A DNA stretch of 64,000 nt, taken from positions 1,240,001 to 1,304,000 of the forward strand of contig NZ_BSVA01000001.1 in NCBI RefSeq assembly GCF_030161875.1, written 5' to 3'. A model generated the notes under the pieces. The model was given only the letters and a program-made list of their open reading frames with translations, was not told where the DNA came from and ran no database searches. Position 1 is the first letter of the stretch; every line of letters begins with the position of its first letter. The position numbers and the translations under genes are program-made. This DNA is from Homoserinibacter gongjuensis (GTDB taxonomy: Bacteria; Actinomycetota; Actinomycetes; Actinomycetales; Microbacteriaceae). This document shows positions 38,205-48,034 of the stretch, in pieces.

Positions 38205-40036
38205 CGGAGACGACCGCGCGCGAGCCGGCACCGGCGCCCGCCGCCGCGCCTGCGCCCGCGCGACGTCGCGCCCGAGACGTGGCGCGCGAGACCATCGCCG
38301 AATTCGTGGGGCACGTGATCGTCGAGCCGGTGCGCGAGGGGCGGCTGCGCGATGTGGGCTGGCCACTCGGCTTGCGGCCGATCGTGGCGGTCGCGATCGT
38401 CGGGTACGTCGTTGCGGCCGCACTCGTGCTGTTCTCGGGGCCGCTGCGTGAGCTCGTGCCGCTCTCGGCGCAGGCCGGAACGGTGCTGCTGACCCTGCCG
38501 CGCGCGCTCGTCTGGATCGTGCTTGCGCTCACCGCGTTCTCGGCGACTCTCGCCGCATCCGGGGCACTGCACGCGCGGCCGTGGCTGCGGTGGCTCATGA
38601 CGGTGTTCGTGGTGAGCGTCATGCTCTTCACCTCGGTGCCGGACCAGGAGGAGCTGCCGGTCGCGCGCATCCTCACCGTGGTGGCGTGCGCGGGGCTCGT
38701 GGTGTTCGTGGCGCTGCGCGGCGGGCGCGGGTACCGCTGGTGGGACTTCGTGGTGATCGCCGGTCTGGTGTGGGGTCCGCTCACCGTGACGGCGGCCGTG
38801 CTGTCGGCCGTGAACCGGCTCGCGGGCTACGACTTCGTGCCGCTGCTGCTGAGCCTCATGCTCTCGACGCTCGGCCAGCTCGCGATTCCGGCGGGCCTTG
38901 CGGCGGGCGCGGCGATCGCGAGCTTCACGGTGTCGCTCGCGCTGTGGGCGGCGAAGGTCGTGCGCAGCGTGATCGGCCAGGTGGCGGTGTACGTCGTGCT
39001 CGCGCTCGTGGCGCTCTGGCGCACCGTCGACGTGGCGCTCGGGGCGGGCGGCTTCGTCGAGCCGGACGGCGTACGTGGTCTCGCGGGCGCGGTGCTGCTG
39101 CTCGTGCTGATCGCGGTCTCCTGGCTCGCGCTCGCGCGCATCCGTCCCGGCCGTGGCACGCCCTCGGCGCAGGGGATGGTGGATCGCGTCGATGCGCTCG
39201 CCCTCGTCGTGGCGGCCGTCACGACCACGAGCCTCGTGGCGACGCCGCTGCTGGTGCTCGCGCAGGTGGCCCTCGGGTACGGTGCCCCGCACGAGGTCGT
39301 GGCAGGGCTGCTCGCCGTGTCGGATGCGCTCACCGCCACGGTGGTCGTGTTCGCCGTGCGCGCGGTCGGCGCCGTCGCGCTCATCGGGCTCGCCGTCGTG
39401 CAGGCACGGCGCGGGCGTCGCACGCTGCCCGAGCTCATGGCGGCGGTCGGCATCGCGGGCGCGCTCATCGCCGCCGCAGTGCTCGTCGACTTCCCGCTGC
39501 TGTGGGGCCCGGATGCGCTCGCCGCCGTGGGCGCGGTTCTCGCGCTCGCGGTGCTCGTCGTGGCACTCGTGCGTCGACGCCTGACGGCGGCACGGGCCAC
39601 CTCGGTGCTCGTGGCGCTGCTCATGTCGGCGCTCTTCGCGTATCGCGAGATCGTGACCGACCCGATCGCCTTCCTGCTCGGTTTCGCCGGTGGCGCGGTC
39701 GTGTTGTTCGGTTTCGTGTGGGCGTTCCTCACCGAGAACGGCGTCGCCAACGAGGACTCGCCCGGCTACCCGCGACCCGCCCGCGTGCAACTCGTGCTCG
39801 CCAACGGCGTCTTCGCGATCACGGTTCTCGCCTTCCTCGCGCTCGCTCGCGACCCCCAGGCGTCGGTGTCGCTCGGCGACCTGGCCGAGTTCGGATCCCA
39901 GGCCTACGGCGACCCGCTCGTGGCATCCGGGCTGCTGCTTGCCCTGTGGGCTGCCGTGCGCGGGCGTGAGGTGGATGAGGGCTCTCCCGACGGCTTCGAG
40001 ACGCGTCCGCTGCGCGGGCGCTCCTCAGCCACCTGA
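38201..40036 (+). CDS. Polytopic membrane protein of unknown function
   Basis: 611 residues, about fourteen hydrophobic helices, Pro/Ala-rich cytoplasmic N terminus (REPAPAPAAAPAPARRRARD). I do not recognise a family; it has no obvious catalytic motif. It is translationally coupled to the beta-propeller protein (ATGA). Oddity: the last about 15 codons (DGFETRPLRGRSSAT) are the translation of a family A palindrome, so the element has replaced or extended the original C terminus. Intact over 1.8 kb, which supports its being a real gene. Confidence 0.78.
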   Translation: MTETTAREPAPAPAAAPAPARRRARDVARETIAEFVGHVIVEPVREGRLRDVGWPLGLRPIVAVAIVGYVVAAALVLFSGPLRELVPLSAQAGTVLLTLPRALVWIVLALTAFSATLAASGALHARPWLRWLMTVFVVSVMLFTSVPDQEELPVARILTVVACAGLVVFVALRGGRGYRWWDFVVIAGLVWGPLTVTAAVLSAVNRLAGYDFVPLLLSLMLSTLGQLAIPAGLAAGAAIASFTVSLALWAAKVVRSVIGQVAVYVVLALVALWRTVDVALGAGGFVEPDGVRGLAGAVLLLVLIAVSWLALARIRPGRGTPSAQGMVDRVDALALVVAAVTTTSLVATPLLVLAQVALGYGAPHEVVAGLLAVSDALTATVVVFAVRAVGAVALIGLAVVQARRGRRTLPELMAAVGIAGALIAAAVLVDFPLLWGPDALAAVGAVLALAVLVVALVRRRLTAARATSVLVALLMSALFAYREIVTDPIAFLLGFAGGAVVLFGFVWAFLTENGVANEDSPGYPRPARVQLVLANGVFAITVLAFLALARDPQASVSLGDLAEFGSQAYGDPLVASGLLLALWAAVRGREVDEGSPDGFETRPLRGRSSAT

Positions 40037-40092
40037 GGGGTGTGCATGTCGAGCTGGTTGAGGAGCGCCGCGCAGCGCCGCGTCTCGAAACC
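39992..40092. repeat. Palindromic elements, family A (copies 6 and 7, opposed)
   Basis: Copy 6 (39992-40033, GGCTTCGAGACGC...CTCCTCAGCC) runs through the end of the 611-residue membrane protein gene. Copy 7 (40054-40092, CTGGTTGAGGAGC...CGTCTCGAAACC) is inverted and lies before the stop of the convergent LacI gene. Confidence 0.8.
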
Positions 40093-40109
40093 GGCGCAAG
40101 CTGCGACCG

Positions 40110-41114
40110 TCAGCGGCCGAGCGTGCTCTCGCGGGGGATGACGGTGTGCGGCGCCACGAGCTGCACGGCCTCGGCATCCGGGTCGTCGATGCGGGCCGTG
40201 ATGCGGGCGACGGCGCCGGCGGCGATGAAGGGCGTGTCGAGCGAGACGGTGCTGAGTGAGGGCGCGAGTAGCGGCCCTCCTCGATGTCGTCGATGCCGAT
40301 GATGGCGACGTCTTCCGGCACGCGCAGCCCCGCGTCGAACACCGCGCGGAGCGCACCCATAGCGAGCAGGTCGGAATAGCAGAAGATCGCATCCGGGCGC
40401 GGGTCGCGCTCGAGCAGGGCGCGGGCCGCCTGATAGCCGTCGGCGCGGCGGTAGTGGGCGGCGGCCTCGATGCTCACCGGGGCGAGGCCGGCATCCGCGA
40501 GGGCGCTCTCGAAGCCGGCGGTGCGCTGCTGCGGGGTCGAGTACTCCTCGTCGGGCTGGGCGCCGATCGCGGCGATGCGGGTGCGACCGAGCGAGACGAG
40601 GTGGCTCGTGGCATCGTGGGCGGCCTGCACGTTGTCGATCGCGACGTGGTCGTAGCGGCCGTCGAAGTCGTGCTCGCCCAGCAGCACGAGCGGCATGGTC
40701 GTGCGGCCGTTCATCTCGAGCAGTTCGGCGGGGGTCACGAGGGGGCGAACAGGATGCCGTCGAACAGCATCGTGCGGTCTCCCCCGTGAGCAGTTCCCGC
40801 TCGCGTTCATGATCGTGGCCGGTCTGGTCGATCATGACGCGGTACCCGACCTCGGCGGCCGCGTTGATGACATCGCGGGCGAGCTCGCTGAAGTAGGGCA
40901 CGTCGATCTCGGGCACCACGAGCGCGAGCATGCCCGTGCGGCCGGTGCGCAGGGTGCGGGCGACGGGGTTCGGTCGGTAGTCGAGCTGCTCGATCGCGTC
41001 GAGCACGCGCTTGCGCATCTTCTCGCTCACGTGAGCGTAGCCGCTCACGACATTCGACACCGTGCGCATCGAGACCTGGGCGCGCTCCGCGACGTCGCGC
41101 AGTGTTGCCGGCAT
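40110..41114 (-). CDS. LacI-family regulator of the second sugar cassette (three frameshifts)
   Basis: About 335 residues. The helix-turn-helix TLRDVAERAQVSMRTVSNVVSG is near residues 4-25, then YRPNPVARTLRTGRTGMLALVVP. The effector domain is spread over three frames; restoring one base at each of 40781-40785, 40741-40745 and 40260-40262 gives ELLTGGDRTMLFDGILFAPLVTPAELLE and YSRPSLSTVSLDTPFIAAGA, all normal for the family. The ATG at 41114 is chosen because GGAGG lies five bases upstream. Divergent from the binding-protein gene, with two operators between. Three breaks in one gene could also mean decay, but each is a simple G/C-run error. Confidence 0.9.
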   Translation of the reverse strand: MPATLRDVAERAQVSMRTVSNVVSGYAHVSEKMRKRVLDAIEQLDYRPNPVARTLRTGRTGMLALVVPEIDVPYFSELARDVINAAAEVGYRVMIDQTGHDHERERELLTGETARCCSTASCSPPRDPRRTARDERPHDHAARAAGRARLRRPLRPRRDRQRAGRPRCHEPPRLARSHPHRRDRRPARRGVLDPAAAHRRLRERPRGCRPRPGEHRGRRPLPPRRRLSGGPRPARARPAPGCDLLLFRPARYGCAPRGVRRGAARAGRRRHHRHRRHRGGPLLAPSLSTVSLDTPFIAAGAVARITARIDDPDAEAVQLVAPHTVIPRESTLGR

Positions 41115-41158
41115 CCGCACCTCCTCGTCTCATCCGAGCCGCTCTCGATGATCGTAGC

Positions 41159-41208
41159 GTTTGCAACGTGTGCAAACATGCTGTACCGTTTTGCGCACGT
41201 TGGCAAAC
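41159..41208 (+). promoter_or_regulatory. Promoter and two LacI operators of the second sugar cassette
   Basis: A -35-like TTGCAA (41161-41166) and -10-like TACCGT (41184-41189) are separated by exactly 17 bases. Operator 1, GTTTGCAACGTGTGCAAAC (41159-41177), has perfect 7-base arms and covers the -35 and spacer. Operator 2, with GTTTTGC and GCAAAC ends (41188-41208), covers the end of the -10 box and the likely start site. AAAGGAG (41218-41224) is the ribosome site. This is a complete repressible promoter. Confidence 0.75.
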
Positions 41209-41230
41209 TTCCCGCACAAAGGAGTGTTCC

Positions 41231-42582
41231 ATGCACCAGCGCACCACCCGAGCCCTCGCGCTCGGCGGGCTCGCCGCGCTCACCCTCAGCCTGACCGCCT
41301 GCGGGCCGTCGATCGGCGGAGACGACGCGCCGGCCGACTCCTCCAAGCTCCAGGCTCCGACTGAGGCCTCGCCGAAGGGCGAGATCACCATCTGGGATCG
41401 AGAGGGCGACCTCTTCAAGGTCTTCGATGAGGCGATCGCGGCCTTCAATGAGAAGTACCCCGACATCGTCGTGCACCACGAGGCGGTCGACATCGGCGCC
41501 AAGCTGCAGAACACACTCATCACGGGCAGCGACGTCCCCGACGGCGTGTTCCTCGACGACCAGCTCGTGGCCGGCTACGCCGACCACCTGTGGGACCTGA
41601 GCGACGTGCTCGCGCCCTACGTCGACGACATCGCACAGCAGAAGCTCGACGTGAACTCGCACGACGGCGGTATCTACGGGGTGCCGTTCGACCTCGACCC
41701 GGGCCTGCTGTTCTACAACGCCACGGCACTCGAGACCGCCGGGGTCGACGCGGAGGGAATCGAGACCTACGACGAGCTGCTCGACGCCGCGCGCGCCTAC
41801 AAGGCCGCCGTGCCCGACTCGGGTCCGATCCACCTCGAGCAGAGCCCTTCCTCGGCCAGCTGCAGCTCGAGATGTACGCGAGCCAGCTCGGCACCTCGAT
41901 CGCGGATGCGGACGGCGAGCTGCGCCTCGACTCGACCGAGTACGAGCAGATCCTGACCTTCCTCGACACCGTCAGCACCGAGGGCCTCGGCACCCGCGCC
42001 GAATACCTCAGCCCGACCGACGTCGAGACGCTCGACTCCGGCAAGCAGGTGTTCTACCCCTGGGCGATCTGGTTCGACTTCGCCCCGCAGCAGTTGCTCG
42101 AGAACACCTCGGGCGACTGGCGCGCCATGCCGCTTCCCGCGTGGACGGATGGCGGGCCCCGGTCGGGCGCGATGGGCGGCTCGTCGTTCATCCTGCCGAA
42201 GGACGGCGAGAACTCCGAGCTCGCGTGGCTGTTCTACGAGTTCCTGATGTTCGACGAGGCCGGCTACTCGACCGTGTGGGGACCGAACTCGGTTTACCCC
42301 GAGGGCCTCAACACCTCGATCCCGAGCTACCTGCCCGCCGCCGACCCGACGAAGCCCCTCTTCCAGCCGCTCGACGCGCTCGGCGGCCAGGACCTGTGGG
42401 CCGTCGCGACCGAAGCCGGAAGCCAGATCCCGGGCAGCGTTCCGACGCCGAGCTGGTGGGCGGGAGCCGTCGACTACCTCGGCAACAACCTGCAGCTCAT
42501 GCTCGACGGCAGCCTGACGCCGCGTCAGGTGATCGAGAACTCGACCGCCGACATCCAGACGAACCTCGTCGACCGGCAGTAG
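41231..42582 (+). CDS. Sugar ABC transporter substrate-binding lipoprotein (one frameshift)
   Basis: About 450 residues, family 1 solute-binding protein. The signal ends in the lipobox LTAC (Cys24). GEITIWDREGDLFKVFDEAI is the first strand and helix, and a typical C-terminal QVIENSTADIQTNL closes it. One C is missing at 41845-41847; adding it gives LEQSPFLGQLQLEMYASQLG. Strong AAAGGAG ribosome site. First gene of an operon with two permeases and a GH2 enzyme, repressed by the divergent LacI protein. The sugar is probably a plant-derived glycoside or galactoside/glucuronide. Confidence 0.92.
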
Positions 42583-42624
42583 CCGGCCACCGCATCCGCT
42601 GAACGATCGAGATCGGGAGTCCCG

Positions 42625-43539
42625 TTGACCTTCACCACGCTGCCGGGCACCGCGCGCCCGCGTAGGCGTCGCACCGGGCTCCCGGTCTCGAGGCGGATCG
42701 CGCCGTACGTCTTCGTCGCGCCGTTCGTCGCCCTGTTCCTCGCCTTCGGCATCTACCCGATGCTCTTCACGCTCCGGCTGAGCTTCACCAACTGGCGGGG
42801 TGCGGGATCGGCGCAGTGGGTGGGCTGGGACAACTACGGCTACCTGCTCACCAACCCGGCGTTCTGGAACTCGCTCGCGAACTCCGCGGTGCTGTGGCTG
42901 CTCATCATCCCCGTGCAGCTCGTGATCGCGCTCGCCGCCGCGATCCTGCTCGACAACGCCAAGCTCAAGGCGCGCGGCTTCTACCGCACGGCGTTCATCG
43001 TGCCGTTCGTGACGCCGCTCGTCGCCGTCGCCCAGATCTGGGTCGTGCTGTTCGATACGAACTACGGCGCCGTCAACGCCGTGCTCGGTGTGTTCGGACT
43101 GCCGGATGTCGCCTGGCTCACCTCGAGCGAGTGGGCGAAGCCGACCCTCGCCCTGCTGTTCATCTGGAAGACCACGGGCTTCATCATCGTGATCCTGCTG
43201 TCGGGCCTGCAGGCGATCGACTCCTCGGTCTACGAGGCGGCCGCGCTCGACGGCGCCGGACGGATGCGGCGCATCTGGAGCATCACGGTGCCGCTCATCC
43301 GGCGCACGCTGATGTTCTCGGTCGTGCTGCAGACGCTCGCCGTGTTCCAGATGTTCGCCGAGCCGTTCGTGGTCACCCAGGGCGGGCCGTACTCCTCGAC
43401 GACCACGGCGGGCCTCTACCTCTACAACCACATCACCCGCGGCGACCTCGGAACCGGGGCCGCGAACTCGTTCCTGCTCGTCATCCTCGTGATGGCGCTG
43501 TCGCTCGGGTTCGTGCGTCTGCTGCGAGCGAAGGACTGA
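42625..43539 (+). CDS. Sugar ABC transporter permease (MalF type)
   Basis: 304 residues, six helices, CUT1 family. The EAA loop is YEAAALDGAGRMRRIWSITVP. It starts with a TTG at 42625 preceded by GGAG at a good distance; no ATG or GTG fits better. The next permease begins three bases after its stop. Like the first cassette, no ATPase gene accompanies it. Intact. Confidence 0.92.
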   Translation: MTFTTLPGTARPRRRRTGLPVSRRIAPYVFVAPFVALFLAFGIYPMLFTLRLSFTNWRGAGSAQWVGWDNYGYLLTNPAFWNSLANSAVLWLLIIPVQLVIALAAAILLDNAKLKARGFYRTAFIVPFVTPLVAVAQIWVVLFDTNYGAVNAVLGVFGLPDVAWLTSSEWAKPTLALLFIWKTTGFIIVILLSGLQAIDSSVYEAAALDGAGRMRRIWSITVPLIRRTLMFSVVLQTLAVFQMFAEPFVVTQGGPYSSTTTAGLYLYNHITRGDLGTGAANSFLLVILVMALSLGFVRLLRAKD

Positions 43540-43542
43540 GCC

Positions 43543-44412
43543 GTGACCATCTCCACCCAGGCAGGCGAACGCCGCCGGCCGCGCATCGGATCGCACGCGT
43601 TCCTCATCCTGCTCGCGCTCGCGTTCCTCGCACCCGTCGCGTGGGCCGTGCTCTCGGCGTTCAAGCCCGCGAACGACATCATCCGGCATCCGCTCGAGTT
43701 CGACCTCGGCACCTTCGGGCTCGACAACTTCGTGGGCATGTTCCACGACGTGCCGATCCTGCACGGCTTCCTCAACACAGCGATCGTGCTCGTGGTGAAG
43801 GGCTCGATCACGCTGTTCTGCGCGCCGTTGGCCGCCTACGCCTTCGCCAAGTACGACTTCGTCGGCAAGAACCTGCTGTTCGGCACGGTGCTCGTCACCC
43901 TCATGCTGCCGACCATCGTGCTCATCATCCCGCTGCTGCTCGAGATGAAGGAGCTCGGCTGGGTCAACACCTACCAGGCGCTCATCCTGCCGGGCGCCGT
44001 CGACGCCTTCGCGATCTTCTGGATGCGACAGGTGATCGCATCCGTTCCCGACGAGCTGCTGGATGCCGCGCGCGTCGACGGCTGCGGCGAGTTCGGGCTG
44101 TACTGGCGCATCGTCGTGCCGATCATCCGTCCGGGTCTCGCGGGGCTCGCGGTGCTCACCGTCATGAACATCTACAACGACTTCGTGTGGCCCGTCGTGG
44201 TCGCGAGCTCGGAACGGATGGCGACGCTGCAGGTCGTGCTCTCGACGCTGGCATCCACCATCTCGGGCAACAAGATCGGCGCCGACTACGCCACCGTGAC
44301 GGGCGAGCTGCTCGCCGCGAGCACCGTGGCCCTCGTGCCGCTCCTCGTCATCTTCTTCCTCCTTCAGAAGCACTTCATCAACGGCATCCTCGCCGGGAGC
44401 GTGAAGGGCTGA
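43543..44412 (+). CDS. Sugar ABC transporter permease (MalG type)
   Basis: 289 residues, six helices. The EAA-type loop is DAARVDGCGEFGLYWRIVVP, and the C terminus LLQKHFINGILAGSVKG is typical of MalG-like subunits. GTG start at 43543. Pairs with the preceding permease. Intact. Confidence 0.92.
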   Translation: MTISTQAGERRRPRIGSHAFLILLALAFLAPVAWAVLSAFKPANDIIRHPLEFDLGTFGLDNFVGMFHDVPILHGFLNTAIVLVVKGSITLFCAPLAAYAFAKYDFVGKNLLFGTVLVTLMLPTIVLIIPLLLEMKELGWVNTYQALILPGAVDAFAIFWMRQVIASVPDELLDAARVDGCGEFGLYWRIVVPIIRPGLAGLAVLTVMNIYNDFVWPVVVASSERMATLQVVLSTLASTISGNKIGADYATVTGELLAASTVALVPLLVIFFLLQKHFINGILAGSVKG

Positions 44413-44430
44413 GCTATGGAAAGGCACCAC

Positions 44431-46398
44431 ATGACCCACCCCGTCCCCAAGCCCGAGTACCCCCGCCCCGACCGCGACCGCTCCGACCGGTGGCTGAGCC
44501 TCAACGGGCAGTGGGCGTTCTCGAGCGACGAGGGCGAGACCCAGATCACGGTTCCCTTCGCGTGGGAGACGGCGGCGTCCGGGGTGCAGCGCACCTGGCT
44601 CGAGCGCGGCGTCTATCGCCGCGAGGTTCCCGCGACCGACTGGCCGCGTACCTACCTGTGCTTCGGCGGCGTGCATCACCGCGCGCGCGTGCTGCTCGAC
44701 GGCGAGCTGATCGGCGAGCACCTCGGCGGTTCGGTGTCGTTCGAGTTTGAGGTCACCGGGCGCTCGGGTGAGCTCGTCGTGGAGGTGGAGGCGCCGGCCG
44801 ACAAGCGCGAGATCGTGCACGGCAAGCAGCGCTCCATTCCGCGCGACGACTACGACGGCGTCTCGTTCACCCCCACCTCGGGCATCTGGCAGTCGGTGTG
44901 GCTCGAGGGTCGCGGGCGTGAGGAGATCCGCTCCGTCGTCGTGCGCGGCGACTCCCTCACCGGCTTCGACGTGTCGGGCGAAGCGGATGCGGCCGAGGTG
45001 CGCGTCGACGGCGTGCCGTTCCCGGTGGTCGACGGGCGCTTCGCGGGGCGCATCGACCTCGCCGACCCGCGCCTGTGGTCGCCTGCCGATCCGCACCTCT
45101 ACGCACTCGAGGTGACGACCGCCGACGACCGCGTCGTGGTGACGGCGGGCCTGCGCCGCATCGAGACCCGCGGCGAGCAGCTCTTCCTCAACGGCGAACG
45201 CCTGTACTTGCGCGGCGTGCTCGATCAGGGCTATTGGCCTGAGACCGGACTCACGGCGCCGAGCGAGGAGGCGCTTGTGCGCGACCTCGAACTCGCGCGT
45301 GAGCTCGGCTTCAATCTGGTGCGCAAGCACATCAAGCTCGAGGAGCCGCGGTGGCTGCACCACGCCGACCGGATGGGCCTGCTCGTCTGGGCGGAGCCGC
45401 CGGCACCCAGCCGCTGGACCCCGGCATCCGCCGAGGCCTTCCTCGCGCAGCTCGCGCCGATGGTCGAGCGCGACGGTAACCATCCGTCGATCATCGTGTG
45501 GGGGCTGTACAACGAGGAGTGGGGCCTCGACTGGGACATCCCGGGCAGCCCCGAGCGGTCCGCTGCTGCCATCACCGCGTATGACGCGCTGCGTGCGCTC
45601 GACGACACCCGCCCGATCGTCGAGAACTCGGGCTGGAACCACGTGCGCACCGACCTCGTCGACTGGCACTACTACGACGAAGACCCGGGCTCGTGGGCCA
45701 GCGGCGTCGCCGCGCTCGCCGACGGCACGCGCGAAGACTGGCCGGTCAAGCTCGGCCCCGACTTCGTGGTCGACAAGAACCTCTACGGCTCGGCGGAGTT
45801 CCCGCGCACGGGCGTGCCCATCCTCAACAGCGAGTACGGCGGCGGCTTCACGAGCCTCGAACGGGCCTGGCACAGCAGGTGGCAGACCCAGGAGCTGCGT
45901 CGCCACGACCGGTTCGCGGGCTACGTGTACACCGAGTTCGCCGACGTCGAGCACGAGATGGCGGGAATCGTCGACACCGATCGGCGCGCGAAGGATGCCG
46001 GAGGTCTCGACTACGCGGCCGCGCACGCCGACACGGTGCTCGTCGTCGACCTCGTGCCCGCGCACGCCGGGGCAGACATCCCGGTGCCGACCGAGCCGTT
46101 CGCGCTCGACGTGCACGTGTCGCACCACGGATCGGATGCCGTGCGCGGCACGGTGCACGCGGCGTGGGGAGCTGCCGGGTCGCGATTCCGGCCGGGGCTC
46201 ACGCCCGCGGCGACCGCACCCGTCGAGGCGCAGCCCTTCGAGCTCAGCGCCGCGGTGAGCCTCGACGTGCCGGCTCCGGGGCGCGCCGCTCGCCTGCACC
46301 TCTGGTTCACGGAGGAGAGCGGTGCGGTGCGGGCGAGCACCTTCGTCGATGCGGCGCCCATCGAGGAGCCCAACCGGCGGGGCGCCCGGGCCGGGTGA
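44431..46398 (+). CDS. Glycoside hydrolase family 2 enzyme (beta-glucuronidase/galactosidase type)
   Basis: 655 residues, cytoplasmic, three-domain GH2 architecture (sugar-binding jelly roll, Ig-like, TIM barrel). The acid/base Glu is in WGLYNEEWG (near residue 361) and the nucleophile Glu in LNSEYGGG (near 468). HIKLEEPRWLHHADRMGLLVW is typical of the barrel. It is much shorter than the LacZ at 10598. The ATG at 44431 has GAAAGG upstream and is preferred; an ATG at 44416 is in frame. Probably hydrolyses the sugar imported by the cassette. The exact specificity (galactoside, glucuronide or mannoside) cannot be read from sequence. Intact. Confidence 0.88.
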   Translation: MTHPVPKPEYPRPDRDRSDRWLSLNGQWAFSSDEGETQITVPFAWETAASGVQRTWLERGVYRREVPATDWPRTYLCFGGVHHRARVLLDGELIGEHLGGSVSFEFEVTGRSGELVVEVEAPADKREIVHGKQRSIPRDDYDGVSFTPTSGIWQSVWLEGRGREEIRSVVVRGDSLTGFDVSGEADAAEVRVDGVPFPVVDGRFAGRIDLADPRLWSPADPHLYALEVTTADDRVVVTAGLRRIETRGEQLFLNGERLYLRGVLDQGYWPETGLTAPSEEALVRDLELARELGFNLVRKHIKLEEPRWLHHADRMGLLVWAEPPAPSRWTPASAEAFLAQLAPMVERDGNHPSIIVWGLYNEEWGLDWDIPGSPERSAAAITAYDALRALDDTRPIVENSGWNHVRTDLVDWHYYDEDPGSWASGVAALADGTREDWPVKLGPDFVVDKNLYGSAEFPRTGVPILNSEYGGGFTSLERAWHSRWQTQELRRHDRFAGYVYTEFADVEHEMAGIVDTDRRAKDAGGLDYAAAHADTVLVVDLVPAHAGADIPVPTEPFALDVHVSHHGSDAVRGTVHAAWGAAGSRFRPGLTPAATAPVEAQPFELSAAVSLDVPAPGRAARLHLWFTEESGAVRASTFVDAAPIEEPNRRGARAG

Positions 46399-46455
46399 GA
46401 CGTGGCGCGCGTCGGTTCTGCCAACGTCCGGCGCGCGTCACCCTTCTGCGGCGGC

Positions 46456-46592
46456 GGTTTCGAGACGCCCGCTGCGCGGGCTCCTCAACCACCTGACAGT
46501 CAGCCGGTTTCGAGACACCCGCTGCGCGGACGCTCCTCAACCACCGGGCCGTCAGCTGGTTGAGGAGCGGCGCAGCCGCGTCTCGAAACCAG
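46456..46592. repeat. Palindromic elements, family A (copies 8, 9 and 10)
   Basis: Three copies in 137 bases: 46456-46491 and 46506-46543 in one orientation (GGTTTCGAGAC...CTCAACCA) and 46556-46592 in the other (CTGGTTGAGG...GAAACCAG). Together they fill the gap between the convergent GH2 and radA genes. This is the densest cluster in the window. Confidence 0.85.
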
Positions 46593-46597
46593 CGTCC

Positions 46598-47946
46598 CTA
46601 GAACGTCGGCGCCGCCACCGTCTCCACGCCGGGCGCCGAGAACGCGAGCGACTCCGCCGTCTGCATCGAGCCGGCATCCGCGTCGATGATCGTGCGGTAG
46701 CCGAGCCGGCTCGCCTCGGTCGCGCGCTGGCGGCCGCCCGCGACCGGGCGCACCTCGCCCGCGAGGCTGATCTCGCCGATCGCGGCGAGGGTGCGCGGCA
46801 GGGCCTTGTCTTTCGCGGCGGAGGCGATGGCGAGGGCGATCGCGAGGTCTGAGCCGGGCTCGGCGAGGCGGATGCCGCCCACCGTCGACACGTACACCTC
46901 CTTGTCGGAGAGCTTGATGCGGCAGCGCTTTTCGAGCACCGCGAGCAGCATCGCCACGCGCGCCCCGTCGACTCCGCTCACGATGCGGCGCGGGTTGGGC
47001 GCGCTCGTGTCGACCACGAGCGCCTGCACCTCGACGGGCAGCGCGCGGCGCCCTCGAGCGTGACCGTGACGCAGGTGCCGGGCACGGGTGTGCGCGAGTG
47101 CGAGAGGAAGAGCCCAGACGGATCCGGCACCTCGGCGATGCCGTCGCCCGTCATCTCGAAGCAGCCGGCTTCGTCGGTCGGCCCGAACCGGTTCTTCATC
47201 GCGCGCACGAAGCGCAGCGCGGTCTGCCGGTCGCCGTCAAAGCTCAGCACGACATCCACGAGGTGTTCCAGCACTCGCGGCCCCGCGATCGAGCCGTCTT
47301 TCGTGACGTGCCCCACGAGCAGCAGCGGGATGCCGCGCTCCTTCGCGACGCGGATGAGCGTGGCCGCCACCTCGCGCACCTGGGCGGGCTGGCCCGGCGC
47401 GCCGTCGGAGAGCGCCGACGACACCGTCTGCACCGAGTCGACGATGAGCAGACCGGGACGCACCGCATCCACCTGCCCCAGCACCGTGGCGAGGTCGGTC
47501 TCGGATGCCAGGTACAGCTCGTCGTCGAGCGCGCCGGTGCGCTCGGCTCGCAGGCGCACCTGGCTCGCCGACTCCTCGCCCGAGACGTACAGCACCCGCG
47601 TGCCGCCGCGCGCGGCGCGGGCGGCGACCTCGAGCAGCAGGGTGGATTTGCCGACGCCGGGCTCGCCCGACACGAGCACCGCGGCACCCGGCACGAGGCC
47701 GCCACCGAGCACGCGGTCGAACTCGCCGATCCCGCTGGGACGGTGGGCGGCATCCTGCGCGATGTGCGCCGTGATGGGCTTGGCCGCCCGAGACGGCGGC
47801 ACCGAGGCGGCGGCGACCGCGCTCGTGGGGGCGCCCCGCTCGATCACGGTGCCCCAGGCCTGGCACTCGGGGCAGCGGCCGAACCACTTCGCGCCGGTCC
47901 AGCCGCACTCGGCGCACGCGAAACCGGGAGCAGAGGGACGGGCCAT
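46598..47946 (-). CDS. radA: DNA repair protein RadA/Sms (one frameshift)
   Basis: About 449 residues. N-terminal C4 zinc finger (CAEC...CPEC, residues 10-30), RecA-like ATPase with GEPGVGKST and LLIVDSVQT, the RadA-specific KNRFG motif, and a C-terminal Lon-like domain (GARVAMLLAVLEKRC, GGIRLAEPGSDLAIALAIAS). One base is missing at 47051-47053; restoring it gives TLEGRRALPVEVQALVVD, the standard domain junction. It acts in branch migration of recombination intermediates. The ATG is six bases from a TAGGCT box (minus strand), so it is probably leaderless. Confidence 0.95.
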
Positions 47947-48034
47947 GCGGCCAGCCTAGGTGCCGCGACCGACACCCCCGAAGGGGTGCGCCGGGAGGCG
48001 GCGGCCGGGAGGCGGGCGCCGAGAAGCGCGGCGG

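Noticed and set aside
37499..39790. A 763-codon minus-strand open frame across the propeller and membrane protein genes
   Set aside because: Low-complexity His/Arg/Glu composition and no domain; it is antisense to strongly coding genes.
41797..46299. A 1500-codon open frame on the minus strand across the second sugar cassette
   Set aside because: It lies antisense to the binding protein, permease and GH2 genes, is His/Arg/Glu-rich with no recognisable motif, and is the usual GC-rich shadow of plus-strand coding.
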